Shown here: positions 24,891 to 35,188 of the stretch, piece after piece
How the letters are laid out: every line of letters begins with the position of its first letter
Numbering within the stretch: position 1 is the stretch's first letter
DNA from: Rehmannia glutinosa
Lineage: Eukaryota > Streptophyta > Magnoliopsida > Lamiales > Orobanchaceae
Direction: 5' to 3'
DNA length: 64,000 nt
Assembly (NCBI GenBank): GCA_016081115.2
Contig: CM071932.1
Span: 54,510,659-54,574,658 of the forward strand
Notes under the pieces: model-generated
Database searches by the model: none
The model's input: the letters and a program-made list of their open reading frames with translations, nothing else
What the model was told of the DNA's origin: nothing
Position numbers and translations under genes: made by a program

Positions 24891-26224
24891 ATTTGGCATC
24901 TTGAAATGATGCACATTGCGCGCACATCCATGATGTATTTTGTTGTCTTTGTAATAGTAAAACCACTTTGGTGTATGATTTGGGCACCAAACATGGATGG
25001 TAGACCAAACATATTTACTCGAGGCTTTACTTGACTTAAGAGTTTTTGCGCATAGTTAATATTGTTCTTAGGCATACTTCTACGAGCGATGTGGGCGCTC
25101 ATCCCTTTTACGAGCCTTTGTTTGGAGATATGCTCCAAAGACATGTGAGTCATTAGGAATTAAGTAGAATTGATTATGTGGCCTTTGAGAACATATTGTG
25201 ATTAATGAGATATGTTGGATTCTCATTATGTGTTTGGTACTGAACTTGTGAGTTGTCACAGGCTTTGATTGGCCCTCTCTGTGAAGCCCTCGATTTTTTA
25301 TTCGAACATGTACTTATCACGTATCGTCTTTGTACTATTTGACAATTCTACCGCGTCGCTTTGACGGGTAAATATTAATGATAAATATATTTCGTCTTTA
25401 ATTTCCCTTATTTATTTCTTGTGATCATAATCATTTATTAATTTTATTTCACAATTATGATCACTTGGTTGATCATCATTATTATTGCTTGTGTATTTTT
25501 TTTAGTCACCTTAGAATTATAAGAGACTATTTATTTTAGAGGTTTAAACCTTATAGAATTAAGAATTCGATTTAGATTAAGTGATCATGAGAATTATAAG
25601 TGATCAAGGAAATCACTAATTATTTTGGAGATTGATATTATTCACCTATTATCATCAATTATGGGACATAAAAATAAAATATGGAATTACCACAAATACC
25701 CCTTAAAGGACGGCCATAATGGGAATTTTGGTGTAGAAATATCTCCCAACTCTTGTACATGTACACCTTATGTATTCATCTTGTGTATTATTACACCATT
25801 AATTCAAATCTTATACACAATATCATATACACCAATTCTTTATTATAAACTTACCCAACATGTTGGAGGCTTCCCAACACCCCATGCCAACATTCCTGTC
25901 TATCCTTGCAATTCCATCCTCCCATGCAAGACCTCATCTTGACCAAGGTCCTTGTCCCTCATGCAAGCTACACCTTTCAAGCCATAGAACAAAACAAAAT
26001 TTTGTCCCCCTCCCCACCCCATGTGGACGGCCAAGAGGCCTAGTTGGGCAAGAAATTTGTTCAAGTTCATTCCTCACTTCATTTCACCAACATTCATCTC
26101 TTCAAGCCTTGAATCTTCTTACTTCTTTCAAAAAAAAAATCCTCATATCTCTCTCTACAATTTTCTTCTCTTCTCTTGAACACTTAGTAAAAATACAAGA
26201 ACTTTTCTTCTACTCCATCACAAA

Positions 26225-26790
26225 ATTCGAACACCCCCCTTCAACAAGGTAAGAAATGTTGTTCATCTTCTTGTCTTGATATCATCTAGCTATCTCCTCT
26301 CACTTATTAATGTAAGTTTGGATTTTTATTTTTGAGGTTTACATAGAAGACTTGGAAGATACTAAGAGCCTTACCATCACCTTGAAGAGGACTTCTAGAC
26401 TTCAAGACAAATTTGAAGAATTTGGACTATAAGGTAAGAAATGGGAATTTTGGTACCTTCTTCTTCTTCCCTATTAATTTCGAATTTTAACACCAAAATT
26501 ATCATTTTGAGGTGATTAGGGGCTGACCTTGGAGCTTTGTTTAAGTGGTGATCAAGTTCTTAAGAGACCATCAATTTGTGTCTACAACTTTCAACTACAC
26601 AAGGTAAGTGTGGTACCTTTGGCCTATTCCTTCTCTTTTTCCCTCCTTAGTTCAAATCTTCATTTTCTAACTCAAAACTCCTTGTATTATTGGACTTAGG
26701 GGCTGCCTTAAGTGAGGATTAAAATCCTCAAGGTCTAGTGACACCACTTTACACCAATCAACCGAACAAACAAGGTGGGTGGAAAAATCC
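26225..26790 (+). repeat. Repeated donor-like modules in the Gypsy LTR
   Basis: Four successive segments of about 165-190 bp each end in an AAGGT(A/G)AG/GG-like sequence: CAACAAGGTAAGAAATG (26242), CTATAAGGTAAGAAATG (26429), CACAAGGTAAGTGTGG (26599) and CAAACAAGGTGGGTGG (26769). After each comes (T)GG.ACCTT or a similar C/T-rich run. The same modules are in the 3' LTR at 36103-36640. They look like an amplified exon-donor unit; use in splicing is not shown. Confidence 0.55.
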
Positions 26791-28667
26791 TTTCAACTTC
26801 TAGGTGTTTTAATTCATAAAAATGCATGTAGTATTTTGTTATTGAGCATTTGAGATATATATTATGTATTGCATGCTATTTTCTTGTATTAAGTTGAAAA
26901 ATTTCTCAAGTGTTGCTCAAAATGCGATTTACCGAAAATTAGGACATACATGTACACTTTATTGTCATATTTGATAAATTCTTGTATGAGATGGATATGT
27001 ATGTTTATGACTCTTGAAATATATATTTTTTATGACATATAACCTGGAAAAGTCGAGCATAATTGATTAAAATTCGATTTTGGACTTAAAATGCAAAAAA
27101 ATGGAAAGTTGGTGGACTTAAGCGCAAGAAAATAAAACTTAAGGGACCTCTCTGTAAATTTCGATTTTTGGGACTGTACTCAGGTTCAAAAATGATGTTT
27201 TGACATTTTAATAAAGTTTTAAGAGTTTTTAGATAAATAAAATCAACCCTTAAAAGCCCAAGGACTAGATTGTAAAATTTGAGAAGTTTAAGGGCTATTT
27301 TGCAAATTTCGAAACTGTACCAGACCCTAATTTTAAAATTTAAAATTTTAACTCTTAAGGGACTGGAAATAACATATTTTAAGTGTATTCCAAAAATCCA
27401 AGTGTTTAGAGCTTGGAAAGTAATTTTATAAAACTTGAGGGACCAAATTGTAAAAGATTAAATTGAGGACCCAAATGAAATTTTCAGGACTTATACAGCC
27501 CATGTACCTGGAAATACTAATTTACCTATAACATAATTATATTTTGGACCCAAGGTTCAAATTTCATAACAATTGGACCCCTAAAAGCCTTAAAGGCAAT
27601 TATTTCAAAATGGGACAAAAATGAGATTTTCAAAAGTTAAGGGACCTATACTTATGACGTTTTAAAACTGTTTTTGTCCCAATATCCCACTAACCGTAGT
27701 GACATTTTCCAACTGGAATCACATTAGAAGCCCTTCCGGTTTGTGAGTTCCGATTATTTTAAACTTAGGGCCCGAAATGATAATTTTAACAAATTTGGGG
27801 CCAATGTGAGAATTTTATAAAAACTCGATCTCAAAACTTTAAAAACCTGAATCTCTGAACAATTTAGAGAATTTAGGAACTGACCTCATAATTGTTCAAG
27901 GTCGGGACATTTATTTATTTAACTTTTAACCCCAAAAGTACTCGGTTTTGACAAAACGGGGCTAATTGTAAATTTTATTTTTTTAAGGACCTAACTCAAA
28001 TTATTTTCTTTTAAAGAAACAGCTCTGGACTCTCTTACTTTAATATTTAATTAAAATATTTTATTTTCTTAAAAATCCTTGACTTATCGGATCGTCTTGA
28101 CCGACACAATACGATCGCGGGGCGACTCCTCATCTCGTGATTTCGAATCTATAACGGGACTTATGTTCCTCCTAATACTTAAGATATCGAAGACTACTTA
28201 TCCTCCCGATAATTATCTTCATCCCGATAACTCCACCAATGCCATAACTATCTTGTGCAAATTTAAGAACTTTTCATGAACCGCTTCGAATCAATAATAC
28301 TCGATCGCTGGTTGACTACATGAACTTGTGTTTACTTTCCTGCTGAGTCAACTTGGTGTGTCGAGCTCACAAATCGAATGGATACGTCGGGGGATGGAAC
28401 CGGCAGCTCGGCTGCTATTCCACTCTTCCCCCCATCGCCCTAATCCCGCAACGAGGGACGGAGTTTGTCCAAGGGAAGCGGGTCGTAGTACTTGAGGTAT
28501 AATCATGATTATGACAAATCCGAGCCTTGCTAGCTCCACTGTGGATTTTGTCTTTGCCTACGGAGCGATAAGGTGACAGTCTTGGACCATCTTGCTCGGG
28601 AGTTACAAGGAAGAACGAAGCAATCGCTGTCCGATCCACACGATTCCGGAGTTAATCGGACCCGCTT

Positions 28668-28790
28668 TGGTTGGCGCTACAAATCCGTATGCAACCGCTT
28701 ACTTGTATTGCATAGGTTGGCGCTACAAATCCGTGCACGCAACCGCTACTTGTCTTGCATAGGATTGGCGTTACAAATCCGTACACAATC
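28668..28790. repeat. 46-bp tandem repeat near the end of the Gypsy LTR
   Basis: About 2.5 copies of a unit starting GGTTGGCGCTACAAATCCGT and ending TTGCATA. The corresponding repeats in the 3' LTR (about 38545-38670) differ by small indels around CG dinucleotides. Confidence 0.8.
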
Positions 28791-29355
28791 CTCCCCGTCC
28801 GCTTGAACCATAGTGCTGCGTGACCACTACGAACTATTTTCTTAAACTATATAAGTATGTTACTTAATATATTTATCACGACGCTTGTGGACTGTGTGTG
28901 AAATCATGCATCATCTCTCACGCGTTTTCATACTCTAAATTTCTCGCATTAACTATTTATATCGCCACACTTGCACACGATCACCCCATCCACTGAGATT
29001 TTTGTCTCATTCCCTCCTGTTTTCTAACCTTTAGATGAAGAGTTCGCTGAAGACATCGAACCTACCGCAGATTGAATCCCTATCCGTGATGTGGAGCGAC
29101 AATTCCTTTTACTTTTATTTGTTGTTGGACTCCTTCATGTATTTTTTGTTTGGACTGTAAGTTAATTTAGATAATCTTTTGGGTTGTATTCGGATACCGC
29201 CAGACTTTAAGATTGTAATCTGTACTCGTGTTTATTTTAATTCCGCTGCATTAGACTCTATTTCACTTGGAGTTTGGTATCTTTGGTTTAGATCTGTTGA
29301 TTTATTTCTTTAAGTGATTGATCGGTGTCGCGTCACGTTTGGGGCGTGACAGTTA

Positions 29356-29368
29356 TGGTATCAGAGCT
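29356..29368 (+). other. Primer-binding site, initiator tRNA-Met
   Basis: TGGTATCAGAGCT four bases after the 5' LTR end, matching the tRNA-Met complement at 12 of 13 bases. Confidence 0.92.
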
Positions 29369-29651
29369 CGGCTAGTAAGATGGAAACTTACACCGAGCTA
29401 ACCCAGGATAGGACCCTCGGATTGTGTTGGGTAATATCGTGACTTGACTAATTAAGTGTGAAATCGATTTCAAAAATGGCATAGAACCATATTATTGATG
29501 TTTAGGTTAAGCTAAAATTTATATTTGGAGAATCCCCGGTCATACTTGATTTGACTTAGCGACCGCTGACTCGACTTTCCTTAGTCATTCTTTCCTTGTT
29601 TTCCTTATCTTTCCTTACATCCGTCTAATCCGCCTCGGTTTTGTTTGACAG

Positions 29652-30386
29652 ATGGAGCCGCACCCCAACTTGGTGGGACGTAATAGAAGCTCGTTTTGAA
29701 CGGGATCACTATAAGGCCTTAGAACTTCATTGGCGCCGGGCATTCCTACGGGCCGACTCGAGCTTACCAGGAACGACAATGCACTCGTGAACTAGGACAC
29801 CTTCGACAAAGAGTCAAGAAGAGAAGAATAACCTTACCCTCCTCGTTAAGGACCGCGAGGACACCATCCGCGCTCGCGAGACCAAATTGATTGATCCAGA
29901 ACGCCGGATAATACTCGCGAGAAGATGGAACGTGCTAAGGAAGGTCGCACGAAGTGGAGAATGGAGGCGCACATGTCAAGAGACACCATAGGACGCCATG
30001 AAGAGACCATCAACAAACAAATGCAGATAATCGAGGAACTCACGCATGGCTTAACCCAGCGGGATGCGGCTCTGGAGGATGCCTTAGCAGCTAATGCGCC
30101 ACCGTTGCCACCGCCCGAGGCGGAACCAATGCCCGACCTTGAGGCCGATAATGAAGAGGATCCCGAGGAGGATCCTGAAGAAGACCCCGAAGAGGATCCC
30201 GATGAGGATCCAATGGAAGATGAAGAGCCCGAGGCGCTTGAAGCCGCCCCACTCGATGATGCTCCGGGACTAGAACAGTAGCTAGATTTCGCCAACTGGC
30301 CTAATGCTGAGGTGCTACCTCAGCCCGATCAAGTTCCGGTTCTGGATGAGGCCGCTAGTGACGATGACGGCGACCTCACTGAATAG
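29652..30386 (+). pseudogene. Extra leader ORF of the Gypsy element, upstream of gag
   Basis: An ATG at 29652 starts a short frame that breaks by one base near 29697. The main frame (29925-30281) has a basic, heptad-like N-terminal part (HEETINKQMQIIEELTHGL), a Pro-rich stretch and then a striking acidic repeat of EEDP units. A TAG at 30279-30281 is followed in the same frame by 34 more codons ending at 30386 (NWPNAEVLPQP..., DDDGDLTE), so the TAG is probably a nonsense mutation of CAG. The product would be an acidic, coiled-coil-bearing protein. I do not recognise it as a standard Gypsy domain. Confidence 0.55.
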
Positions 30387-30653
30387 ATAGCTTTTGTGAT
30401 AGATAGTATCAGGCGCATATTACCTTTTTGTTGTATTTTGCTTTTCGTTGTACCATGATTTCAGATTTACCATCGATTATGTAGTCTATTGTATGAACTC
30501 CTTTGGATGTATTCAATTTTCACATTAATGGATATATCTTTTCTACATGTTCTATGTCTTGTGAACTTATGTTGCTCTCCTTGCGGTATAACTTGTTTAC
30601 GCGAATATTTATTGGAATCATTCATTTTTGTATTGTAGCTAAGCTCCAGATTC

Positions 30654-31735
30654 GTGGCTGGAAACCGGGGACGCGGGAGACCCCGCCGTATACCCCAAAG
30701 GAACGATGATGCGCAAAGGGATCGGGCACCCTCCCCCGAATTGCCACCACCTCCTCCGCCAATCGCAGGAGATAACCTAACTGCAATAGCCTTGCAACAG
30801 ATATTGGTTTTCATGAGGCAACAAGCAGAGCCTCGTCAGCCTAACCATGAACCTACTCGAGAGACGAATGACCGCACCTTGGAGTGGTTTCTACGATTCG
30901 ACCCCTCGACTTTCTTAGGGGAACCAGATGACGTGAAAGCAGAAGAATGGATCGGGAAACTGGAGAATATCTTCAATGCTCTCCAATACTCAGGGGAACA
31001 AAAGGTTACGCTCGCCGTGTTCCGACTAGAATCAGCTGCTCGAGATTGGTGGAGAGCAGTTGAGAGAAAGTGGGAACAGGATCAAGTAGATAGAACATGG
31101 GAAAATTTCCTGGCCGAATTCAATGAGCAATACATTCCCCAAGTCGTGAAGGAGTCACGCCGGGATGAATTCCATAAATTGAGACAGGGGAACATGTCTT
31201 TGCCCAAGATGAGTCCGAATTCCATCGGTTATCCAAATATGCCCCAGAACAATCAAGACGGAAGAGGACAAATTGTATAAGTTCACACGGGATCAAGATG
31301 GAACTCGAAAATGTACTTGACTCTTGATCGTTGAAATAACAACATACTCAAATAAGAGAGCGACCCTCTTGCGCATTGAGTCGGGACTTAACCGCATTGG
31401 TCGATTCACTAAATAGGCCATCGAATGCAGTCTCAAAAGGATAGCGGTGGGACAACCATCAAGGCCGCTGTTAAAATTCGAGAAGGGCCGATTGTTAAGA
31501 CAGAAAAAGGAAAGGACCGATCAGGGAAAACCGCCAAGTATGTACACATTGCCAAAAACCGACATACCGCCAATGATCGTGGCGTAAACATGGAAGGTGT
31601 TTACGTTGTGGTAGTAATCAACACTAGGCGAAGGATTGCCCAAATACGAAGACCGGACCAAACAGTGCAACCACGTAGAAGCCGGCCTAACGGCCAGGGT
31701 AATCGGCAAGGATGCCTGCCGAGCATTTGCACTAG
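30654..31735 (+). pseudogene. Gypsy gag, with zinc knuckle, broken
   Basis: The open part (30654-31280) starts at GTG where an ATG would be expected, with AGNRGRGRPRRIPQRN. It continues with a Pro run and the retrotransposon gag block: FLRFDPSTFLGEPDD, AEEWIGKLENIFNAL, VTLAVFRLESAARDWWRAV, WENFLAEFNEQYIP, EFHKLRQGNMS. Shifted frames continue to 31735. At about 31597-31641 a zinc knuckle CLRCGSNQH-stop-AKDCP (C-x2-C-x4-H-x4-C) is interrupted by TAG. It would make the particle shell and package RNA. Confidence 0.82.
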
Positions 31736-31741
31736 CCGGAC

Positions 31742-31933
31742 ATGAGGCTCCGGGAGGCAACGGGCGTGGTGGAAGGTACGCTTCTAGTATCTAGCCATTA
31801 CGCTAAAGTACTATTTGACCCTGGATCAACGCATTCATTTGTCGCACCACATTTCGTACACAAGTTGCATGCATGCATGGAACATATGCCTATAGGTTTA
31901 GAAATATCCATTCCTATGGCGCAAGCCAGATAA
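31742..31933 (+). pseudogene. Gypsy aspartic protease
   Basis: VLFDPGSTHSFVAPHF contains the protease active-site region, in the DPGST form rather than DSGAT or DTGAT. It is preceded by EGTLLVSSHYAK, a typical lead-in. The frame ends at 31933 and continues shifted. It would process Gag-Pol. Confidence 0.75.
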
Positions 31934-32279
31934 TAGATATTATCTATAATGCATGCGGAGTTAAAATTGATGAGATATATTTCCTCGATTTGATCTTTGC
32001 CGCTATATCTCGAATACGACATTATATTGGGAATGAACTCGGTTGTCTCGCACACCATGCACAAATGGACCGCCATCGCAAGTCCATTAAACTATGTGAA
32101 CCCGATAAGCCCGAAGTGGAAATTTCGGGAAGAGCACGAGTTAAGATTGCCACAATCATTTTAGCAATGAAAGCGAGGAAGGCGATCACTAGAGGGGCAC
32201 AAGGGTACTTGGCGTTTGTAATTAACAAACCTAAGGTTGAGACACAAATTAATCAAGTACCTATAGTATCGGAATATAC

Positions 32280-32875
32280 GGATGTATTTCCACAAGAACT
32301 CACCACTGTCCCTCCGGATAGGAAGTTGAGTTCACCATCGAGTATTACCAGAACCGCCCGATCGCGAACGCCGTATAGAATGGCTCTGTTGAGTTACAAG
32401 AGTTGAAGACACAATTACGTGGTTGATGGATGTAGGATTTATTCGACCAAGTACGTCTCCCCTGGGGGCACCAAGATTATTTGTCAAAAAGAAAGATGGC
32501 ACATTAAGATTGTGTATAGACTATCGCGGACTTAACATCGTGACCATCAAGAACAAATATCCCCTCCCGAGGATAGACGAACTGTTTGATCAAATTCAAG
32601 GAGCGACGGTGTACTCAAGTTTGATTTACAACAAGGATATTATCGATTAAAGATCTCATGGAGAAGACGTTTCCAAAACAAAGATTCCGGACCAGATATG
32701 GACACTACGAGTTTGTGATGATGCCTTTCGTCCGACAAATGCACCAAAGGCGTTTATGGATCTAATGCATCGAGTCTTTCAACCTTATTTGGATCAATTC
32801 GTAGTGATATTCATTGATGACATACTCGTATACTCTAAGTCTAAAGAGGAGCATGAGCGTCATCCAAAATTGTTT
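32280..32875 (+). pseudogene. Gypsy reverse transcriptase
   Basis: From DVFPQELTTVPPDRK (about 32280) through FIRPSTSPLGAPRLFVKKKDGTLRLCIDYRGLN and KYPLPRIDELFDQIQGA (32423-32620) to FVVIFIDDILVYSKSKEEHERH (about 32798-32862), which holds the catalytic DD. The palm segment between is disrupted by indels at about 32625-32750. Confidence 0.9.
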
Positions 32876-33600
32876 TAGAGACACTACGAGAACACAAGTC
32901 GTATGCCAAATTCAAAAGTGCGAATTTTGGCTTAGTGAAGTCACATTCTTGGGACACATAGTATCCAGCACCGGGATCGCCGTAGATCCTTCGAAAGTAC
33001 AGACAGTGGTTGAATGGAAACAACCCGAGTCCGTAACGGAGATCAGAAGTTTCTTAGGACTAGCTGGATATTATCGAAGATTTATCCAAGATTTCTCCAA
33101 GATAGCCGGACCACTCACTCGACTAACCCAGAAGCAAGTCAAGTTTGAGTGGAATGACAAGTGTGAGGCTAGTTTCCAAGAGCTGAAGAAACGACTTACT
33201 ACAGCTCCAGTCTTAGCCCTTCCAAAGGGAACAGAAAACTTTGTCGTCTACAGTGACGCATCAAAGGAAGGACTGGGAGCAGTACTCATGCAAGAAGGAA
33301 AGGTCATTGCTTACGCATCACGGAAACTCAAGCCGTATGAAGCCAATTACCCAACGCATGACTTGGAATTGGCAGCAATAGTGTTCGCATTAAAGAAATG
33401 GAGACACTATCTCTACGGAGCAACGTTCATGGTTTACACAGATCATAAGAGCCTAAAGTATCTATTCTCTCAGAAGGAACTCAATTTGAGGCAACGGAGA
33501 TGGATGGAGTTAATAGAAGATTATCACTTTGATATTCAATACCATCCCTGAAAAAGCAAACGTAGTAGCCGACGCCTTGAGCAGGAAGGCGAGTTTAGCT
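32876..33600 (+). pseudogene. Gypsy RNase H with RT thumb/connection
   Basis: Frame to 33551 carries KCEFWLSEVTFLGHIVS, WKQPESVTEIRSFLGLAGYYRRFI, ALPKGTENFVVYSDASKEGLG (catalytic Asp), VIAYASRKLKPYE, HDLELAAIVFALKKWRHYLYG and VYTDHKSLKYLF. It is the best preserved part of the element. A one-base shift at about 33549 leads into DALSRKA-like residues. Confidence 0.92.
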
Positions 33601-34580
33601 GACTAATGATTCGGGAGTGGAGATCATTAGAAGAATTGAGCACTTGGAATCCGATGAGAACCAAGATCGAATTTCATGTGCTAATATTTCGCTTAAACCC
33701 GATCTCATCGAACGAGATCAAAGTAACACAGGGGATTGACGTGCAACTTCAAAAACTAAAAGAGAAGATACTCAAAGGAGAAAGATCGGAATTCTCGTGC
33801 AGGAAGATGGGATCATCGATTTCTAATAGAATTTGTGTACCGAGTGATGAGCAACTTAGGAACAGAATCCTTTCGTGAATAACACTGCTCGAAATACACT
33901 ATACATCCTGGAGGAAACAAGATGTATAAGGACTTGAAACAACATTACTTGGTGGGTAAACATGAAGAACCAGGTAGCGAGTTCGTTGCGAGATGTTTGA
34001 CTTGTCAACGAGTAAAAGCCGAACACCAACGACCATCCGTTTATTACAACCGTTGAGAATTCCCGAGTGGAAATGGGAACACATAACGATGGACTTCGTG
34101 ACGAATCTACCAAGGACCCGACGAGGCAATGATGCTATTTGGGTAGTCGTGAGACCGACTCACGAAATCGCACATTTCTTACCCATGAAAAAAACCGACA
34201 ACTTGCGTAAACTTGCGCAAATTTACATCCGAGAGATCATCCGACCGCATGGAGTGCCATCGACATAGTGTCGACGCAGAGACCCGAGGTTTGTCTCCGT
34301 TTCTGAAATGCTTACATGAGGAATTGGGTACCTCGCTAAGTTTCAAAGATAAAGAAGACATCCGCAAACCGATGGCGGTCTGAGCGAACAATTCAAACCC
34401 TGGAAGACATGTTGCGAGCATGCACATTGGATTTCCAAGGAAGTTGGGATTCGCACTTACCATTGGTTCGCTTATATAATAACAGTTATCGTGCCACGAT
34501 TGGGATGGCACCTACGAAGCTTTGTATGGACGAAAGTGTAGATCCCCTCTACACTGGGAGATTGATGCCAATGGACTCCA
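33601..34580 (+). pseudogene. Gypsy integrase
   Basis: The zinc-binding region has HPGGNKMYKDLK and CLTCQRVKAEHQ (HHCC type, 33905-34030). The core begins IPEWKWEHITMDFVTNLPRT with the first catalytic Asp. A degenerate RPTHEIAHFLPM follows. Later blocks such as SWDSHLPLVRLYNNSY and GMAPTKL (34440-34520) belong to the C-terminal part of the core. Several shifts and a stop (about 34266) break the frame. Confidence 0.85.
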
Positions 34581-34583
34581 AAA

Positions 34584-35165
34584 TTGAAACGAAAATCGCC
34601 ACCGATTCCAAAGGTCGACTTGGTTCAGGAGGCCATGGAGAAGGTCAAGTTGATCAAGGAACGGATCCGCATAGCTCGTAGCTGCCAAAAGAGTTACGCG
34701 GACAAGAGGAGAAAGGACTTGGAATTTGAAGCCGGAGATGAAGTATTTCTCAGACTCTTGCCACGAAAGGGATTGATCAATCCAAAGAAAGGAGGCAAAT
34801 TGAGTGCGAGATATATTGGGCCTTACAAAATTTTGCAGAGGATCGGAAAGTTGGCCTACAAACTTGAGTTACCGGCACAAAGATGCGGGAATGCACGATG
34901 TATTCCATGTGTCGAGATTGAAAAAGTATCAACCAGGATCCCGAGCATATCATCACTCGTGATGCTCCTCTCTAATGGAGAATTTATCTTACACCGAGGA
35001 ACCAATCGAAATCATTGACCAGTGAGATACGTCGGTTGCGTGAATGAGAGATTCCAATGGTTAAAGTTGTATGGCGGAACCACAAAGAGACGAAGACGCA
35101 ACATGGGAGATGGAAGAAGACATGAGGAATCAATATCCGAGCTATTACAAGAGAATTTGGGGACC
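34584..35165 (+). pseudogene. Integrase C-terminus and chromodomain remnant
   Basis: QKSYADKRRKDLEFEAGDEVFLR and GKLSARYIGPYKILQRIGKLAYKLELPA is the GPY/F module that precedes chromodomains. Further on, in shifted frames, VKVVWRNHK (35057-35083) and ATWEMEEDMRNQYPS (about 35099-35143) are the hallmark residues of the plant chromovirus chromodomain, which guides integration to heterochromatin by binding histone marks. Indels around 34890, 34930 and 35095 disrupt it. Confidence 0.82.
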
Positions 35166-35175
35166 AAATTCTTTT

Positions 35176-35188
35176 AAGGAGGGGAGAA
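35176..35188 (+). other. Polypurine tract of the Gypsy element
   Basis: AAGGAGGGGAGAA directly before the 3' LTR start. Confidence 0.9.

Larger units (their letters stand above)
25280..29351 (+). repeat. 5' LTR of the Gypsy element
   Basis: 4,072 bp, including a field of splice-donor-like modules (26200-26790) and a 46-bp tandem repeat (28668-28790). It contains a 48-bp stretch at about 26127-26175 that the 3' LTR lacks. Confidence 0.93.

Noticed and set aside
25860..26252. 130-codon open frame repeated in both Gypsy LTRs (also 35769-36113)
   Set aside because: Repeated only because it lies in the LTR leader; ends at a splice-donor-like site and lacks protein features, and the 3' copy lost 16 codons without constraint.
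30467..30814. 115-codon minus-strand frame
   Set aside because: Antisense of the gag start; no features.
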